DNA of 64,000 nucleotides from Myxococcales bacterium (GCA_020633325.1 JACKDX010000001.1:1612001-1676000), one strand, 5' to 3'. Shown: positions 1 through 8,468, counted from the stretch's first letter. Numbers and translations: made by a program. The notes: generated by a model from the letters alone, not told the origin.

Positions 1-20
1 GCTTTTGCCGGATCCATCAT
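1..20 (-). CDS. Start of a gene following parA, probably parB (partial)
   Basis: Only the first codons are inside the window. The parA stop TAA overlaps an ATG (TAATG arrangement), which opens a frame reading Met-Met-Asp-Pro-Ala-Lys before the window edge. A gene starting on the parA stop is the usual arrangement for the centromere-binding partner ParB, so this is inferred to be parB. The six codons cannot prove it. Confidence 0.45.
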
Positions 21-793
21 TAGGCCGCCGCCCGTGGCGTCGGGCCGCTTAGGATTTCGCGCGCCAAGTTGAGGTAGCCGGCGGAGCCTTTGGAGGCCGC
101 ATCGTAAAGGATGATAGGCTTTCCGTAGGAAGGCGCTTCGGCGAGCCGGATATTGCGCGGTATAACAGTGTCGTAAACATGAAAATGTTTTCGAAGTTCG
201 TTGGCCACCTCTGATGACAAGTTGCTCCTTGGGTCAAACATGCAGAGAAGTACCCCGTCAATACGCAAACTCGGATTGAAAGATCCGCGTACCCTCTCGA
301 CGGTGTTCATGAGTTGGGAGAGCCCTTCGAGCGCGTAGTACTCGCATTGCATCGGCACCAGCACCGCATCGGCGGCGACGAGCGCGTTTATGGTGAGGAT
401 TCCCAGGGACGGGGGGCAGTCGATGATGATGTAGTCGTATCGACCGCGCAGGGCGCTGACGATTTCCTTCAGGCGCGAGGAACGATCCTCGACGTTAGCA
501 AACTCGAGCTCAATGGCAGCCAGGTCCGCTGAGGCCGTAATCAGTTCCAGATTTGGCAAGTCCGAAGGCACGATGGCTTCATCCAGCCCCAGCCCGCCTT
601 GCAGAAGCCCATAGGTCCCCTCAAGGCCCCCTTTCGGGTCTCGGCCTAGTCCGCTGGTGGCGTTGCCCTGGGGATCCATGTCGATGAGAAGCACCCGCTG
701 TTCAGCCACCGCCAGGCTCGCCGAGAGGTTGACGGCTGTCGTGGTTTTGCCGACCCCGCCTTTTTGGTTGGCGATCGCAACAACGTAGGTCAC
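20..793 (-). CDS. parA: Chromosome-partitioning ATPase ParA (Soj)
   Basis: ParA/Soj ATPase of 257 residues that helps segregate replicated origins together with ParB and parS. The deviant Walker A motif KGGVGKTT lies at residues 11-18, the Asp pair of the A' motif (IDMDP) at 38-40, and the Walker B Asp in IIIDCPPSLG near 125. Length and motifs are those of chromosomal ParA; there is no N-terminal HTH extension as in plasmid type Ia proteins. The start is GTG, with a purine-rich GAGGGG directly against it, so initiation may be weak. The downstream reading frame starts on its stop codon, which fits a parAB pair. Confidence 0.95.
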   Translation of the reverse strand: MTYVVAIANQKGGVGKTTTAVNLSASLAVAEQRVLLIDMDPQGNATSGLGRDPKGGLEGTYGLLQGGLGLDEAIVPSDLPNLELITASADLAAIELEFANVEDRSSRLKEIVSALRGRYDYIIIDCPPSLGILTINALVAADAVLVPMQCEYYALEGLSQLMNTVERVRGSFNPSLRIDGVLLCMFDPRSNLSSEVANELRKHFHVYDTVIPRNIRLAEAPSYGKPIILYDAASKGSAGYLNLAREILSGPTPRAAA

Positions 794-876
794 CCCTCGC
801 TATTAGCAGGGTGTGAACGAGGATTCAATGTGCCTTTTTTTTGCCGCGCAGAGAGGAGGTGGTAGAGTGTCACCAG

Positions 877-914
877 ATGTAGGATAACGTATGCAATGTA
901 GGTAATGTATAGCA
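877..914. repeat. Tandem imperfect 19-bp direct repeat upstream of small gene
   Basis: Two adjacent 19-base units (877-895 and 896-914) both begin ATGTAGG, continue TAACGTAT/TAATGTAT and end GCA, differing by two single-base shifts. They lie in the divergent region between parA and the 55-residue gene and end 33 bases before its start codon. A promoter/operator role is possible, but no protein partner is recognised. Confidence 0.5.
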
Positions 915-947
915 CCCCCCTTGGCGTGCTCAGGAAGGCAAGGATTC

Positions 948-1115
948 ATGCGCGGGCCCAAAACATACCGAAGTATCGAAGAGTTTGAGCGCGAAGAGAT
1001 TCGCCCCTCGAGTAAGATCGGTTTCTCGTTGGACGATCTTTATCAGGAAGCCACCTTCAACACGGAGCAAGAATTCGGCAAAGAAGATCCCAAAGAGCTC
1101 GACTTCGAATCCTAA
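948..1115 (+). CDS. Small conserved-looking acidic protein, unknown function
   Basis: Encodes 55 residues beginning MRGPKTYRSIEEFERE, rich in Glu and Asp, with no membrane segment or signal peptide. The ATG at 948 was chosen because AGGAAGG lies nine bases upstream. An in-frame TTG at 921 would add nine residues but lacks a ribosome binding site. A strong intrinsic terminator follows 75 bases after the stop, and an unusual direct repeat precedes the gene, so it appears to be an independent transcription unit. No family is recognised; the acidic, helix-prone sequence could be a small regulator or adaptor. Confidence 0.6.
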   Translation: MRGPKTYRSIEEFEREEIRPSSKIGFSLDDLYQEATFNTEQEFGKEDPKELDFES

Positions 1116-1189
1116 GCGCTCTTTGCGCCTCGAAATCTTAGACTACATCCCTAGCAGGATGGCTGCTCCGTGCTTACCCTCACGGGGCA

Positions 1190-1228
1190 AAAAAGGCTCG
1201 ACATCTCCCCGTCGGGCCTTTTTATTTT
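1190..1228 (+). terminator. Intrinsic terminator after small gene
   Basis: A 13-bp stem (arms 1190-1202 and 1211-1223, one G-T pair) closes an 8-base loop and runs into TTTTTATTTT. Because the arms carry A5 and T5 it could also act on the opposite strand, for the small membrane protein gene ending at 1281. Confidence 0.8.
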
Positions 1229-1280
1229 CGTCTCCGAGCACGATGTGTGTCCACATCGCACAGCCCCAGCGCCTGTTTTC

Positions 1281-1427
1281 TCAGCCGGCAATCCGGGGAA
1301 TCCAGGTAGCAGCGGTGACGATGATACCAAGCGCGATGCCGAGCACGACCACACCAAATGCGATGAGCTTTGGTCCAGTCCACGTGTCGCTTTGCCTTAC
1401 GAAACGCTCTTCGTACTTGTCGGTCAT
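1281..1427 (-). CDS. Small single-pass membrane protein
   Basis: Predicted 48-residue protein: a charged N-terminus (MTDKYEERFVRQSDTWTGPK) followed by one hydrophobic segment of about 22 residues and a short tail. The ATG at 1427 has AGGG five bases upstream; an upstream in-frame start at 1472 would add 15 residues without a clear ribosome binding site. It lies between a terminator and a divergently oriented MATE gene, so it is probably transcribed alone. No family is recognised. Cytoplasmic N-terminus and membrane insertion are inferred from the charge pattern. Confidence 0.5.
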   Translation of the reverse strand: MTDKYEERFVRQSDTWTGPKLIAFGVVVLGIALGIIVTAATWIPRIAG

Positions 1428-1519
1428 GCTCGCCCTAGTGCCACGTTTAGATGGTGACGTCAATCGAAGCATGCTAAAGATTCCATCGCTTTGCCAGCGG
1501 GCGGAGGCGAGAGGGTAGC

Positions 1520-2995
1520 ATGTCCCAAGCGCTCGGAGAACACAGCTCAGTCTTCACACGTCCGAGCCGCCAGGAGCGCAACTACCACCGTTTGACCAAG
1601 GGGAAGCTGAGCTGGGGTGTGCTCAGATTTGGCATGCCCCTTGTCGTCGGGATGGCGCTCCATACGACGTTCAACCTCATCGACATGTTTATGATTAGCC
1701 GGCTCGAGGAGGGCACGGCTGGTCTTGCGGCCCTCGGGGTCTGCGACATGGTGGCCGCCCTCGCCACTATTATCTCCAACGGGGTTTCGACCGCGGCCGT
1801 CGCATTGATTTCTCGTCGCGTAGGGTCGCGGGATCAGAGAGGCATTCGGCGCGCAACCTGGCAGTCACTCTGGCTGGTTGGCGCATTTTCCCTCGGGTTC
1901 GGCCTGCTCGGGTTGATTGGCAGCGGGGTGATCATCAGGGACATCATGCAGGTCAAAGGCCTAGCCGCCGATCTCGCGGTCCCATATCTGCGCATTATGC
2001 TGGGGGGCAGTTTCGCGATCTTTTTCTTGTTGCAGATCACAGCGATATTGCGAGCGCTCGGCAGCGCCAAATCGGCAGCCACCTTGCTTGTAATGGGTAA
2101 CTTGCTCAATATCTTTCTAAACATTTTTTTCATTTACGGAGCCGGGCCCCGCCCCGAAGTGTTTGCATTTGCGCAACCCGTCGCAGAGTTTTTTGGAATT
2201 CCGCGCATGGGCGTGGTCGGGGCCGGCTGGGCTACACTGATTGGACGCACGGTGCCAGTATTAATCGGGGCGCTGCTTTTGACACGCCGGAGCGGTGGCC
2301 CGCGTTTTCATCTCATGTACTTGAAGCCTATGCGTGAGGAGTTGCTTGCGCTCTTCCGCATCGGTTGGCCGTCGAGTGCCCAGCTGATCGTGCGGGTGGG
2401 GGCGGTGTTGGTGTTCATTTCTCTCGTAAACGCGAATTACACCTCGGCCGGGGATCCAAGCGCCCTCACCGCATTTAGTATTTGTTTACGCCTCGAGACC
2501 ATGGTGCTTTTTCTCAGCATGGGCTGGGGCGCGGCAGCATCCACGTTCGTGGGCGCGAATCTGGGGGCGGGGCTACGGCCGAGGGCGCAACAGGCAGGTT
2601 GGATTGCGGCCTCGTTTAACTTCGTGTTGATGATCGCCCTTGTGGGGGTCTACATGCATTTCGCCGAACCCATCATCGGGTTTTTCGACCCCTCTCCCGA
2701 GGTGCTGACCATTGGCAAGGAGTATCTGCGCATCGTAGGGCTGAGCTATGGCGTATTGGGGGTGGCACTCGTGTTATCCCAGGCCATGACGGGAGCGGGC
2801 GCCACCCTCTCGAGTTTGGTCATCGATGGAGCGTTTTTGGTTTTCTTGGTCGTGCCCATGGCCATCATAGTCACCGAATATCTGGGCGCGCCTCGGCTCG
2901 CCTTGTGGACAACTATTGCGCTTGGGAACTTGATGGCTGCCGCCGCCTATACGCTGTGGTATGCACGGGGGGCATTCTTGGAAAAACAGGTGTAG
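1520..2995 (+). CDS. MATE family multidrug/cation exporter
   Basis: A 491-residue integral membrane protein of the MATE (NorM/DinF-like) family, which exports cationic drugs or metabolites using a Na+ or H+ gradient. About 12 hydrophobic segments are visible in two similar halves, the first half starting with LRFGMPLVVGMAL after roughly 35 cytoplasmic residues, the second with FRIGWPSSAQLIVRVG near residue 280. The length is typical. The ATG is preceded by AGAGGG. The methionine aminopeptidase gene starts nine bases after its stop, so they probably share a transcript. Substrate unknown. Confidence 0.9.
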   Translation: MSQALGEHSSVFTRPSRQERNYHRLTKGKLSWGVLRFGMPLVVGMALHTTFNLIDMFMISRLEEGTAGLAALGVCDMVAALATIISNGVSTAAVALISRRVGSRDQRGIRRATWQSLWLVGAFSLGFGLLGLIGSGVIIRDIMQVKGLAADLAVPYLRIMLGGSFAIFFLLQITAILRALGSAKSAATLLVMGNLLNIFLNIFFIYGAGPRPEVFAFAQPVAEFFGIPRMGVVGAGWATLIGRTVPVLIGALLLTRRSGGPRFHLMYLKPMREELLALFRIGWPSSAQLIVRVGAVLVFISLVNANYTSAGDPSALTAFSICLRLETMVLFLSMGWGAAASTFVGANLGAGLRPRAQQAGWIAASFNFVLMIALVGVYMHFAEPIIGFFDPSPEVLTIGKEYLRIVGLSYGVLGVALVLSQAMTGAGATLSSLVIDGAFLVFLVVPMAIIVTEYLGAPRLALWTTIALGNLMAAAAYTLWYARGAFLEKQV

Positions 2996-3004
2996 GGTTG
3001 TCCT

Positions 3005-3880
3005 ATGGGAGCTATTGAAATCCTGAATCAGCGCATGATTGAAGACATGCAGAAATCCTGCCGGATTGCCGCGGATGCGTTGGTGATGGTGGGTTCAAAA
3101 ATCCGTGCCGACATGAGCACCGAGGAAATCAACACCTTGGTCCATGAGTTTATCGTCGGCCTGGGCGCCCGCCCATCGCCGCTCAATTATCGCGGGTTCC
3201 CCAAGAGCGTTTGCACGAGCATCAATGAAGTGGTGTGTCACGGCATCCCGGGCTCTCAGGTGTTGCAGGACGGTGATATCATTAACGTCGATGTCACCTC
3301 TTATTTCCCTTTGAAAGGCGGGTATCATGGTGATACCAGCGCCATGTATTACGTCGGGACGCCCAGCGAGCAAGCTATCAAGGTGGTGGAGGTCGCGCGT
3401 CGCTGTCTTGAGCTTGGCATCGAGCAGGTCCGGCCGAATGGCCGCATCGGTGACATCGGTGCCGCCATTCAAGAATATGCAGAAGGCCAAGGGTGTTCGG
3501 TCGTACGCGATTTCGTTGGCCATGGGGTGGGTCGTGAGTTTCATATGGCGCCCCAGGTGCCACACTACGGCACGCGCGGAAGCGGCAAAAGGCTCAAGCC
3601 AGGAATGGTCTTCACCATTGAGCCGATGATCAACCTCGGTGATTACGCATGCGAAATTATGGACGACCAATGGACCGTGTTGACGAAAGACCGCTCGCTT
3701 TCTGCGCAGTTCGAGCATACCGTGCTGGTCACTGACACGGGATGCCGCGTGTTGACTGAACGTGATCAGGTCGTGGCGCACAGCGAGGATCTGCCTTGGT
3801 CTCAAGTGGGCCCACGCTCGGCACCGGCGGCGTTCAACAGGGGCCGAGAGCCACACGCGCTCAAGCAGGCAGCCCAGTAG
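3005..3880 (+). CDS. map: Type I methionine aminopeptidase
   Basis: Removes the initiator Met from nascent proteins in the cytosol. All catalytic residues of the family are present: substrate His79 (VCHGIP), metal ligands Asp96 (NVDVT), Asp110 (HGDTS), His173 (GHGVG), Glu206 (TIEPM) and Glu237 (FEHTV). The protein has 291 residues, about 30 more than E. coli Map, owing to a C-terminal tail rich in Arg, Ala and Gln after residue 255 with no known role. No N-terminal SEC-C zinc motif is present. It follows the MATE gene closely and converges with the Rieske gene, with nine bases between the two stops. Confidence 0.95.
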   Translation: MGAIEILNQRMIEDMQKSCRIAADALVMVGSKIRADMSTEEINTLVHEFIVGLGARPSPLNYRGFPKSVCTSINEVVCHGIPGSQVLQDGDIINVDVTSYFPLKGGYHGDTSAMYYVGTPSEQAIKVVEVARRCLELGIEQVRPNGRIGDIGAAIQEYAEGQGCSVVRDFVGHGVGREFHMAPQVPHYGTRGSGKRLKPGMVFTIEPMINLGDYACEIMDDQWTVLTKDRSLSAQFEHTVLVTDTGCRVLTERDQVVAHSEDLPWSQVGPRSAPAAFNRGREPHALKQAAQ

Positions 3881-3889
3881 CCCGGGCCC

Positions 3890-4255
3890 TTAATCCTCAG
3901 GGTCAGCGACGAATAATTCGTCGCCCTCGATGCTGAAAGCAAGCGGACGAAGAAAGGCGCCCCTACATGGTCCGCCTTCGCAATAGCCATCCTCTGGGCG
4001 ATAGATGGCGCCGTGGGTCGAGCACAGTAGGTGGGTACCTTCCCTGTTCCAGAACAGTCCCGAACCCGCATCAAGGGGAATGGGCAGATGTTGACACTCG
4101 TTCAGATAAGCTCGCAGTGTTCCGTTCTGGTCGCGGAGTACGATGGCGGAGCGCGGCTGGCCGTACCGACCGGGACTCAGCCTCACCGCCATGGCCTCCT
4201 TAAGCCCTAGGGTGGCCGGCTGGCAGGCGTAACCGGGTGAAATTGGCGCATTCAC
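3890..4255 (-). CDS. Rieske [2Fe-2S] ferredoxin-like protein
   Basis: A 121-residue soluble protein with one Rieske centre: Cys54-x-His56 and Cys78-x2-His81 (CSTHGA). An extra Cys pair (Cys92 and Cys97) lies where larger Rieske proteins carry their Pro loop. No signal or membrane anchor is present, so it resembles Rieske ferredoxins that pass electrons to cytosolic oxygenases or reductases. It is the last gene of the cysteine/APS-reductase operon and overlaps the phosphatase gene by four bases (ATGA). A role as electron donor to a reductase in sulfur assimilation is possible but only inferred from position. Confidence 0.85.
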   Translation of the reverse strand: MNAPISPGYACQPATLGLKEAMAVRLSPGRYGQPRSAIVLRDQNGTLRAYLNECQHLPIPLDAGSGLFWNREGTHLLCSTHGAIYRPEDGYCEGGPCRGAFLRPLAFSIEGDELFVADPED

Positions 4256-4947
4256 GGGAATAATGGCTCCTTTTTCCCGCGATCGAGGTAGACATTTTTT
4301 GCCGAAACCGATATAATACGCCGCTCCGGCAGCGCCAGCGCCGTCAACTCGCCCCCGTAGACACAGCCGGTGTCTAGTCCGTAGGCCCAGGGATGCCGTT
4401 GAAGGCCCCGACGCGCGTCATGGCCAAACACCACGCATTCGGGCCCTTCCCATGTGCTGGCCCAAGGCACCCCCATTGTGGCAAGGGGGCTCGGCGTTCC
4501 ATCGGGCAAGATACTGCGCAGGGTAGTCAGCTGCGCGGGGTCCTGGGCTTCCAAAGGTATACCGGGCACGATCCCCGCATGCACCACCGCCACCCCATAC
4601 GTTTCGAGCCGCAAGTAGAATGGCTTCTGCCGAAGCCAAGCAACATCGTCTCTGCTGAGCGATTGGGCGGCAGTGACATGGCTCTTTGTCGCACGAGGTG
4701 GAGGCTCTCCTTTATCTAAGTGTTGTCGGATTTCGAGCACACGGACATCATGGTTTCCAAGTACGGTGCGGGCGCTTAATGAGCGCGCCATTTCGACTAC
4801 GCCTTGCGAATCAGGCCCCTTGGCGACCAAGTCTCCAACAAACACCACACTATCTCCCGGTTGGTACTCACATCGCTCAAGGAGGATGCGCAGCTCTTCT
4901 GCACATCCGTGGACATCGCCGATAATGAGAGCGCGTGAAGCAGCCAT
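4252..4947 (-). CDS. Calcineurin-like metallophosphatase (PrpE/ApaH type)
   Basis: A 231-residue metallophosphoesterase with the standard signature: GDVHG at 10-14 (Asp11, His13), GDLVAKG with Asp39, and GNHD at 64-67, followed by the later His-containing motifs. It resembles the PrpE/ApaH and bacterial Ser/Thr phosphatase group, which hydrolyses diadenosine polyphosphates or phosphoproteins; the substrate cannot be read from the sequence. It sits in the sulfur operon, sharing one base with the aprB-like stop (TAATG) and four with the Rieske start. A nucleotide substrate linked to APS chemistry is an attractive but unproven idea. Confidence 0.85.
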   Translation of the reverse strand: MAASRALIIGDVHGCAEELRILLERCEYQPGDSVVFVGDLVAKGPDSQGVVEMARSLSARTVLGNHDVRVLEIRQHLDKGEPPPRATKSHVTAAQSLSRDDVAWLRQKPFYLRLETYGVAVVHAGIVPGIPLEAQDPAQLTTLRSILPDGTPSPLATMGVPWASTWEGPECVVFGHDARRGLQRHPWAYGLDTGCVYGGELTALALPERRIISVSAKNVYLDRGKKEPLFP

Positions 4948-5288
4948 TAGAGGTTCGGATTAAAGGGTGGGGTGCCAGTTGCGGGGGTCTCGTATCGTGT
5001 TTCCGTACCATCCCGGCGCCGAATCCTCCAGACCGTCTTCGGTTTAATGGCGCGGCCGCGCAGCGTGACGCCCTGCACAATGACCGCCGTTGGGAGTTGC
5101 ATATGGATCGCTTGCGTGGGGCACACTTTCACGCAGGCTGCGCAGTCCCAGCATTCTGCATTGCTTCGAATCGTGGCCTTGCGGTGCGGCAACAAAATCA
5201 TGAGATCTCCGGGGCAATCCCGGACGCACATAGGCTCCTCAGCCCGTCCACATCCGTTGCATAGCTCGTGATCGACAAATATCCCCAT
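4947..5288 (-). CDS. aprB: AprB-like ferredoxin, APS reductase beta subunit family
   Basis: A 113-residue protein with two [4Fe-4S] motifs: Cys10-x2-Cys13-x7-Cys21-x3-Cys25 and Cys46-x2-Cys49-x2-Cys52-x3-Cys56. The spacing of seven residues in the first motif and the following beta segment (VWRIRRRDG) match the beta subunit of adenylylsulfate reductase rather than a generic ferredoxin. It lacks the long C-terminal tail of dissimilatory AprB (about 150 residues), which wraps around AprA. It follows the aprA-like gene by nine bases and would feed electrons to the flavin subunit. The name rests on recalled AprB sequences; the reaction is inferred. Confidence 0.8.
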   Translation of the reverse strand: MGIFVDHELCNGCGRAEEPMCVRDCPGDLMILLPHRKATIRSNAECWDCAACVKVCPTQAIHMQLPTAVIVQGVTLRGRAIKPKTVWRIRRRDGTETRYETPATGTPPFNPNL

Positions 5289-5297
5289 AACAACATT

Positions 5298-7043
5298 CTA
5301 CGCGTGCCGAATGACCGCGCCGTCGTCCAGCGCCGGCAACACGACCTCCAACGCTTCACGTTCCACTGGCCGCTCGCGCATCTCGATACGACCATCCGCA
5401 TGTTGGATGCTGTTGACGAACACCATCCACCGCGCATCATCGCGCATGGGATAATCAAGTCTTTCTTGATAGCAATGCCAACGCGTCTCCTTGCGGTGCA
5501 GCATATGTTCCACCAACACCATGGCGACGGTCACGCGATCGATGACTTCGTGTGCGTGCATGAGCCCATAGCTGCTCTCGGCACAAAGCGAGCGCAAATC
5601 ATCCGACAGCCGTCTGAGATGCAGACGCGCTAGCGTGAGCTCACCTTCCGAGTATCCGTAATCGACGGCAATGCCCCCGGCGTACTCATCCATGATTTTC
5701 TGTAAGCGCTCTTCGAGGTCTTTGGGGTCCACTCCTTCTTTTTGGGCCAGCGGGGCGAATACCCGCTGCTGCTCTTTGACGAGCTCGGTGGTTGAGATTG
5801 GCACAAGCGTGCCTCTTCGCGCCTCGTTGATCATGTCGCGCACAGCCAAGACCGCCTCCGCCCATGCGCCGGGCGCGTACTTTTTCGGGCAGCCTCCCGT
5901 AACGTCGCCCGCCGCCCATAGACCTTCACGGGTCGTGCGCCGCCGGGTATCGACCCAATAACCGCTAAGGCCATGGCCGCCAACGACCAAAGGTTCGCCG
6001 CCCGTGACCTCGATGGGTGCCATATGACCGTTGACTTTTGCGTAATACGCCTCATCCGACATGATCATAGCAGCCGCAGGGGCCATCGAGAGGTATGCGG
6101 CAATGGTCCATTCGAGCCGCTTCGGATCGACGCCCCGCAAATCCAGATAGCAAGGGCCGCGACCTGCGCGCCTCTCGAGGAGCGTCGCATACAAGCGGTC
6201 TTGGGTTGTCATGCGGATGCCGCCCAGCTCGCCATAGTATTTGTCGAGGTACGCCTCGCCCTTGGCGTTGATCTGAGGGGCGCGAAGCCACTGGGCGATT
6301 TCGCCTGTCGGTGCAATAGCATCCTTGATGCGCATGGGAATAAAGCGGAACTCAAAGGAGGTCATCTCGGCACCGGTGCGAATCCCCATCGCCAGCCCTG
6401 CGCCAGTATTGTAAGGCGAATACCACATCCGATGTGCGGCCGAGCCAGGGTTGTTCGGGCGATAAAGGCCCGCGGCCCCTCCCGTACATACCAAGACGGT
6501 CTTGGCGCGCACGACATAGAACGCACCATCACGCACGCCAAACCCATAAGCGCCCACGATGCGCCCCTCATGCGTCGCAAGACCGGTGACGTTCACGCGG
6601 TTGAAGATGCGCGCTCCAGACGCCTCAGCGCGCTTAGCCATTATGGGCTTGATACGTTCGCCAAAAATTTTTATGGATGCGCGACCGCGTTTCAACGGTC
6701 GACCCATTTCATCGCGCACGAGCGGAAGGCCCCAGCTTTCGACACGGTGGACCTGCTCATTGAGTTGCCGCGCCATGCTTAGCACTAGATCATCGCGCAC
6801 GACGCCGTGCGTATCGTGTTGGGTATAACGCAAAAATGATTCTGGCGTTTCGCCATGCGTCAGATACGCATTGAGTGCACTGATGCCGGCTGCCAGGCAT
6901 CCGCTACGGTAGATGTGAGCTTTCTCTAAGACGATCACATCGAGGTCCGGCGCTTGCTCAGACGCGTCCACTGCGGCCATGCATCCGGCAGCACCGCCGC
7001 CAATGATGAGCACATCGCACGAGAGCTCTACGGTGTCGCTCAT
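5298..7043 (-). CDS. aprA: AprA-like flavoprotein, APS reductase alpha subunit family
   Basis: A 581-residue FAD protein of the fumarate reductase/APS reductase fold. The dinucleotide-binding GGGAAG is at 15-20. Positions matching the substrate site of Archaeoglobus AprA are kept: Asn58 (ISALNAYL), Trp207 (RMWYSP), Arg238 (IPMRIKD) and His357 (GGHGLSGYW). The C-terminal region also aligns, e.g. RWMVFVNS. The expected reaction is reduction of adenylylsulfate to sulfite and AMP with AprB. It is about 60-80 residues shorter than dissimilatory AprA. The ATG at 7043 overlaps the upstream stop by four bases; a longer frame to 7157 is out of context. It lies in a cysteine synthesis operon, not with dsr genes. 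Confidence 0.85.
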   Translation of the reverse strand: MSDTVELSCDVLIIGGGAAGCMAAVDASEQAPDLDVIVLEKAHIYRSGCLAAGISALNAYLTHGETPESFLRYTQHDTHGVVRDDLVLSMARQLNEQVHRVESWGLPLVRDEMGRPLKRGRASIKIFGERIKPIMAKRAEASGARIFNRVNVTGLATHEGRIVGAYGFGVRDGAFYVVRAKTVLVCTGGAAGLYRPNNPGSAAHRMWYSPYNTGAGLAMGIRTGAEMTSFEFRFIPMRIKDAIAPTGEIAQWLRAPQINAKGEAYLDKYYGELGGIRMTTQDRLYATLLERRAGRGPCYLDLRGVDPKRLEWTIAAYLSMAPAAAMIMSDEAYYAKVNGHMAPIEVTGGEPLVVGGHGLSGYWVDTRRRTTREGLWAAGDVTGGCPKKYAPGAWAEAVLAVRDMINEARRGTLVPISTTELVKEQQRVFAPLAQKEGVDPKDLEERLQKIMDEYAGGIAVDYGYSEGELTLARLHLRRLSDDLRSLCAESSYGLMHAHEVIDRVTVAMVLVEHMLHRKETRWHCYQERLDYPMRDDARWMVFVNSIQHADGRIEMRERPVEREALEVVLPALDDGAVIRHA

Positions 7044-7537
7044 AGGACCTGCATAACGGATTCCGTAAACCCATTGCTTCCTGCCACATGCACCCACAGT
7101 TTGCGATCCACGATGTTGCCGCCAAGCACGCTCATCACCAAAAACGCACACGGCCACATCAACTGGCCGTGAGCGGCAAACGTGGCTGCGTCTTCCTCGG
7201 AAAAATACGCGCCCGCATCGCAGTGCGAGTGATAAATGACCTTGATCGGGCGTCCTGTTGCGTTGCCCTCTTCGAAGCGCCGGGCTGCCCTAAGGGCATT
7301 AATCTTGAAATAGGTTTTTGAAGTGCGAGGAAATCGCTCTGGATCAAGGGCGTGGTATTTGTCCGCTTCGTTGACCTCAAAAATCGCCTCATCCACCAAG
7401 AGCGGTTGCTCCAAAGGCCCGCTCAAAAACCCGCAGCACTCGCTCGGATAGGCCCGAACGGCCTCTTCCTCGATTGCCGTCATGACCGAGCGCGGCAGAG
7501 TCAGGTTGCCATGAATCCACGGTGTCTCACCACTCAT
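7040..7537 (-). CDS. mec: JAMM/Mov34 metalloprotease, Mec-type
   Basis: A 165-residue JAB1/MPN/Mov34 zinc protease. The full JAMM signature is present: Glu33 (SECCGF) and His103-x-His105-x7-Ser113-x2-Asp116. In Mycobacterium tuberculosis, Mec releases cysteine from the carrier CysO; in Pseudomonas thioquinolobactin synthesis, QbsD trims the carrier's C-terminus. Here both roles are plausible because the CysO in this operon has residues after its Gly-Gly. The ATG at 7537 has GGGAG upstream and overlaps the end of cysM by 11 bases. A longer in-frame ORF reaching 7744 would lie inside cysM and was rejected. Confidence 0.9.
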   Translation of the reverse strand: MSGETPWIHGNLTLPRSVMTAIEEEAVRAYPSECCGFLSGPLEQPLLVDEAIFEVNEADKYHALDPERFPRTSKTYFKINALRAARRFEEGNATGRPIKVIYHSHCDAGAYFSEEDAATFAAHGQLMWPCAFLVMSVLGGNIVDRKLWVHVAGSNGFTESVMQVL

Positions 7538-8462
7538 AATGTTTCTCCCAGCGCATGGGCGCGAAGTATCGGTCCCCCCGATCAGGCGCAATGGTGACAA
7601 TGCAGCCACGTCCGATACGCTCGGCGAGTTGTAGTGCGCCGCAAACGTTCGCGCCGGTCGAATGTCCAACATGCAATCCCTCCTCAGCCGCCAGTCGATC
7701 GGCCATGTCCCACCCGGCGTCGGTCCCGATACGCAAGAGCTCATCCGGCATTCTCGCGTCGTAAATATCGGGAATCATGGATGTTTCCATGTGTTTCAGC
7801 CCTTCAAGTCCGTGCAACGCTTCATCCGGCTCAAGGGCGACACATCGAATGCTCGAGCGGTATTCTTTCAGCCTGCGGCTTATTCCCATGAACGTCCCTG
7901 TGGTGCCAAGACCCGTGACGAAATGCGTCAAGCGATTCCCAACCTGCTCGATGATCTCTTGTCCGGTGCCGAGGTAGTGCGCCTTCGGATTCGAGGGGTT
8001 GCTATATTGATCGGGATAGAAATACGTCTCGGGTGAGGCGTCCACCAGCGCCCGACAGTGGTGAATGGCGCCGTCAGATCCCTCCATGGGGTCGCTGAAA
8101 ATCAGTTCTGTGCCAAATGCTTTGGCAATGTCCTTGCGCGCCTCAGAAACATTGGACGGCATCACGAGTTTGACGCGGTAACCCAAAGCCGCCCCAAAGA
8201 GTGCGTACGCCACGCCGGTGTTTCCGCTGGTGGCATCAATGAGTGTCTTCTGATGGTCGAGCCGCCCATCGAGCACGGCGTCGCGCATCATTTGTAACGC
8301 AGATCGGTCTTTCACCGAGCCGCCAGGATTTCTATATTCAAGCTTCAGATAGAGTTCCACATCCGGGAAGTTCTTTCCCACGTGCCGCAGCCGCACCAAC
8401 GGCGTCTCTCCCACGGCTTCGGTGATGTTACGCATCTGACGCGTGCGCGCAGGGTCGATCAT
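7527..8462 (-). CDS. cysM: PLP-dependent cysteine synthase, CysM type
   Basis: A 311-residue fold-type II PLP enzyme. The cofactor Lys is Lys51 in GGSVKDR, and the phosphate-binding loop is TSGNTG. In the mycobacterial system CysM uses thiocarboxylated CysO as sulfur donor with O-phosphoserine; the neighbours cysO and mec suggest the same here. The second copy, cysK, four genes into the operon, would handle free sulfide. The ATG lies six bases after the cysO stop. It could instead act as a cystathionine beta-synthase-like or ordinary O-acetylserine enzyme; the sequence alone does not settle the acceptor. Confidence 0.88.
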   Translation of the reverse strand: MIDPARTRQMRNITEAVGETPLVRLRHVGKNFPDVELYLKLEYRNPGGSVKDRSALQMMRDAVLDGRLDHQKTLIDATSGNTGVAYALFGAALGYRVKLVMPSNVSEARKDIAKAFGTELIFSDPMEGSDGAIHHCRALVDASPETYFYPDQYSNPSNPKAHYLGTGQEIIEQVGNRLTHFVTGLGTTGTFMGISRRLKEYRSSIRCVALEPDEALHGLEGLKHMETSMIPDIYDARMPDELLRIGTDAGWDMADRLAAEEGLHVGHSTGANVCGALQLAERIGRGCIVTIAPDRGDRYFAPMRWEKHYEW

Positions 8463-8468
8463 GACAGG

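Noticed and set aside
5973..6782. Long open frame antisense to the AprA-like gene
   Set aside because: It mirrors a strongly supported gene, has no ribosome binding site or family match, and its composition is rich in His/Arg/Ala as expected for antisense of a GC-rich gene.
7538..7744. N-terminal extension of the JAMM protein
   Set aside because: It would lie entirely inside cysM, and the shorter start has a good ribosome binding site and the family N-terminus.
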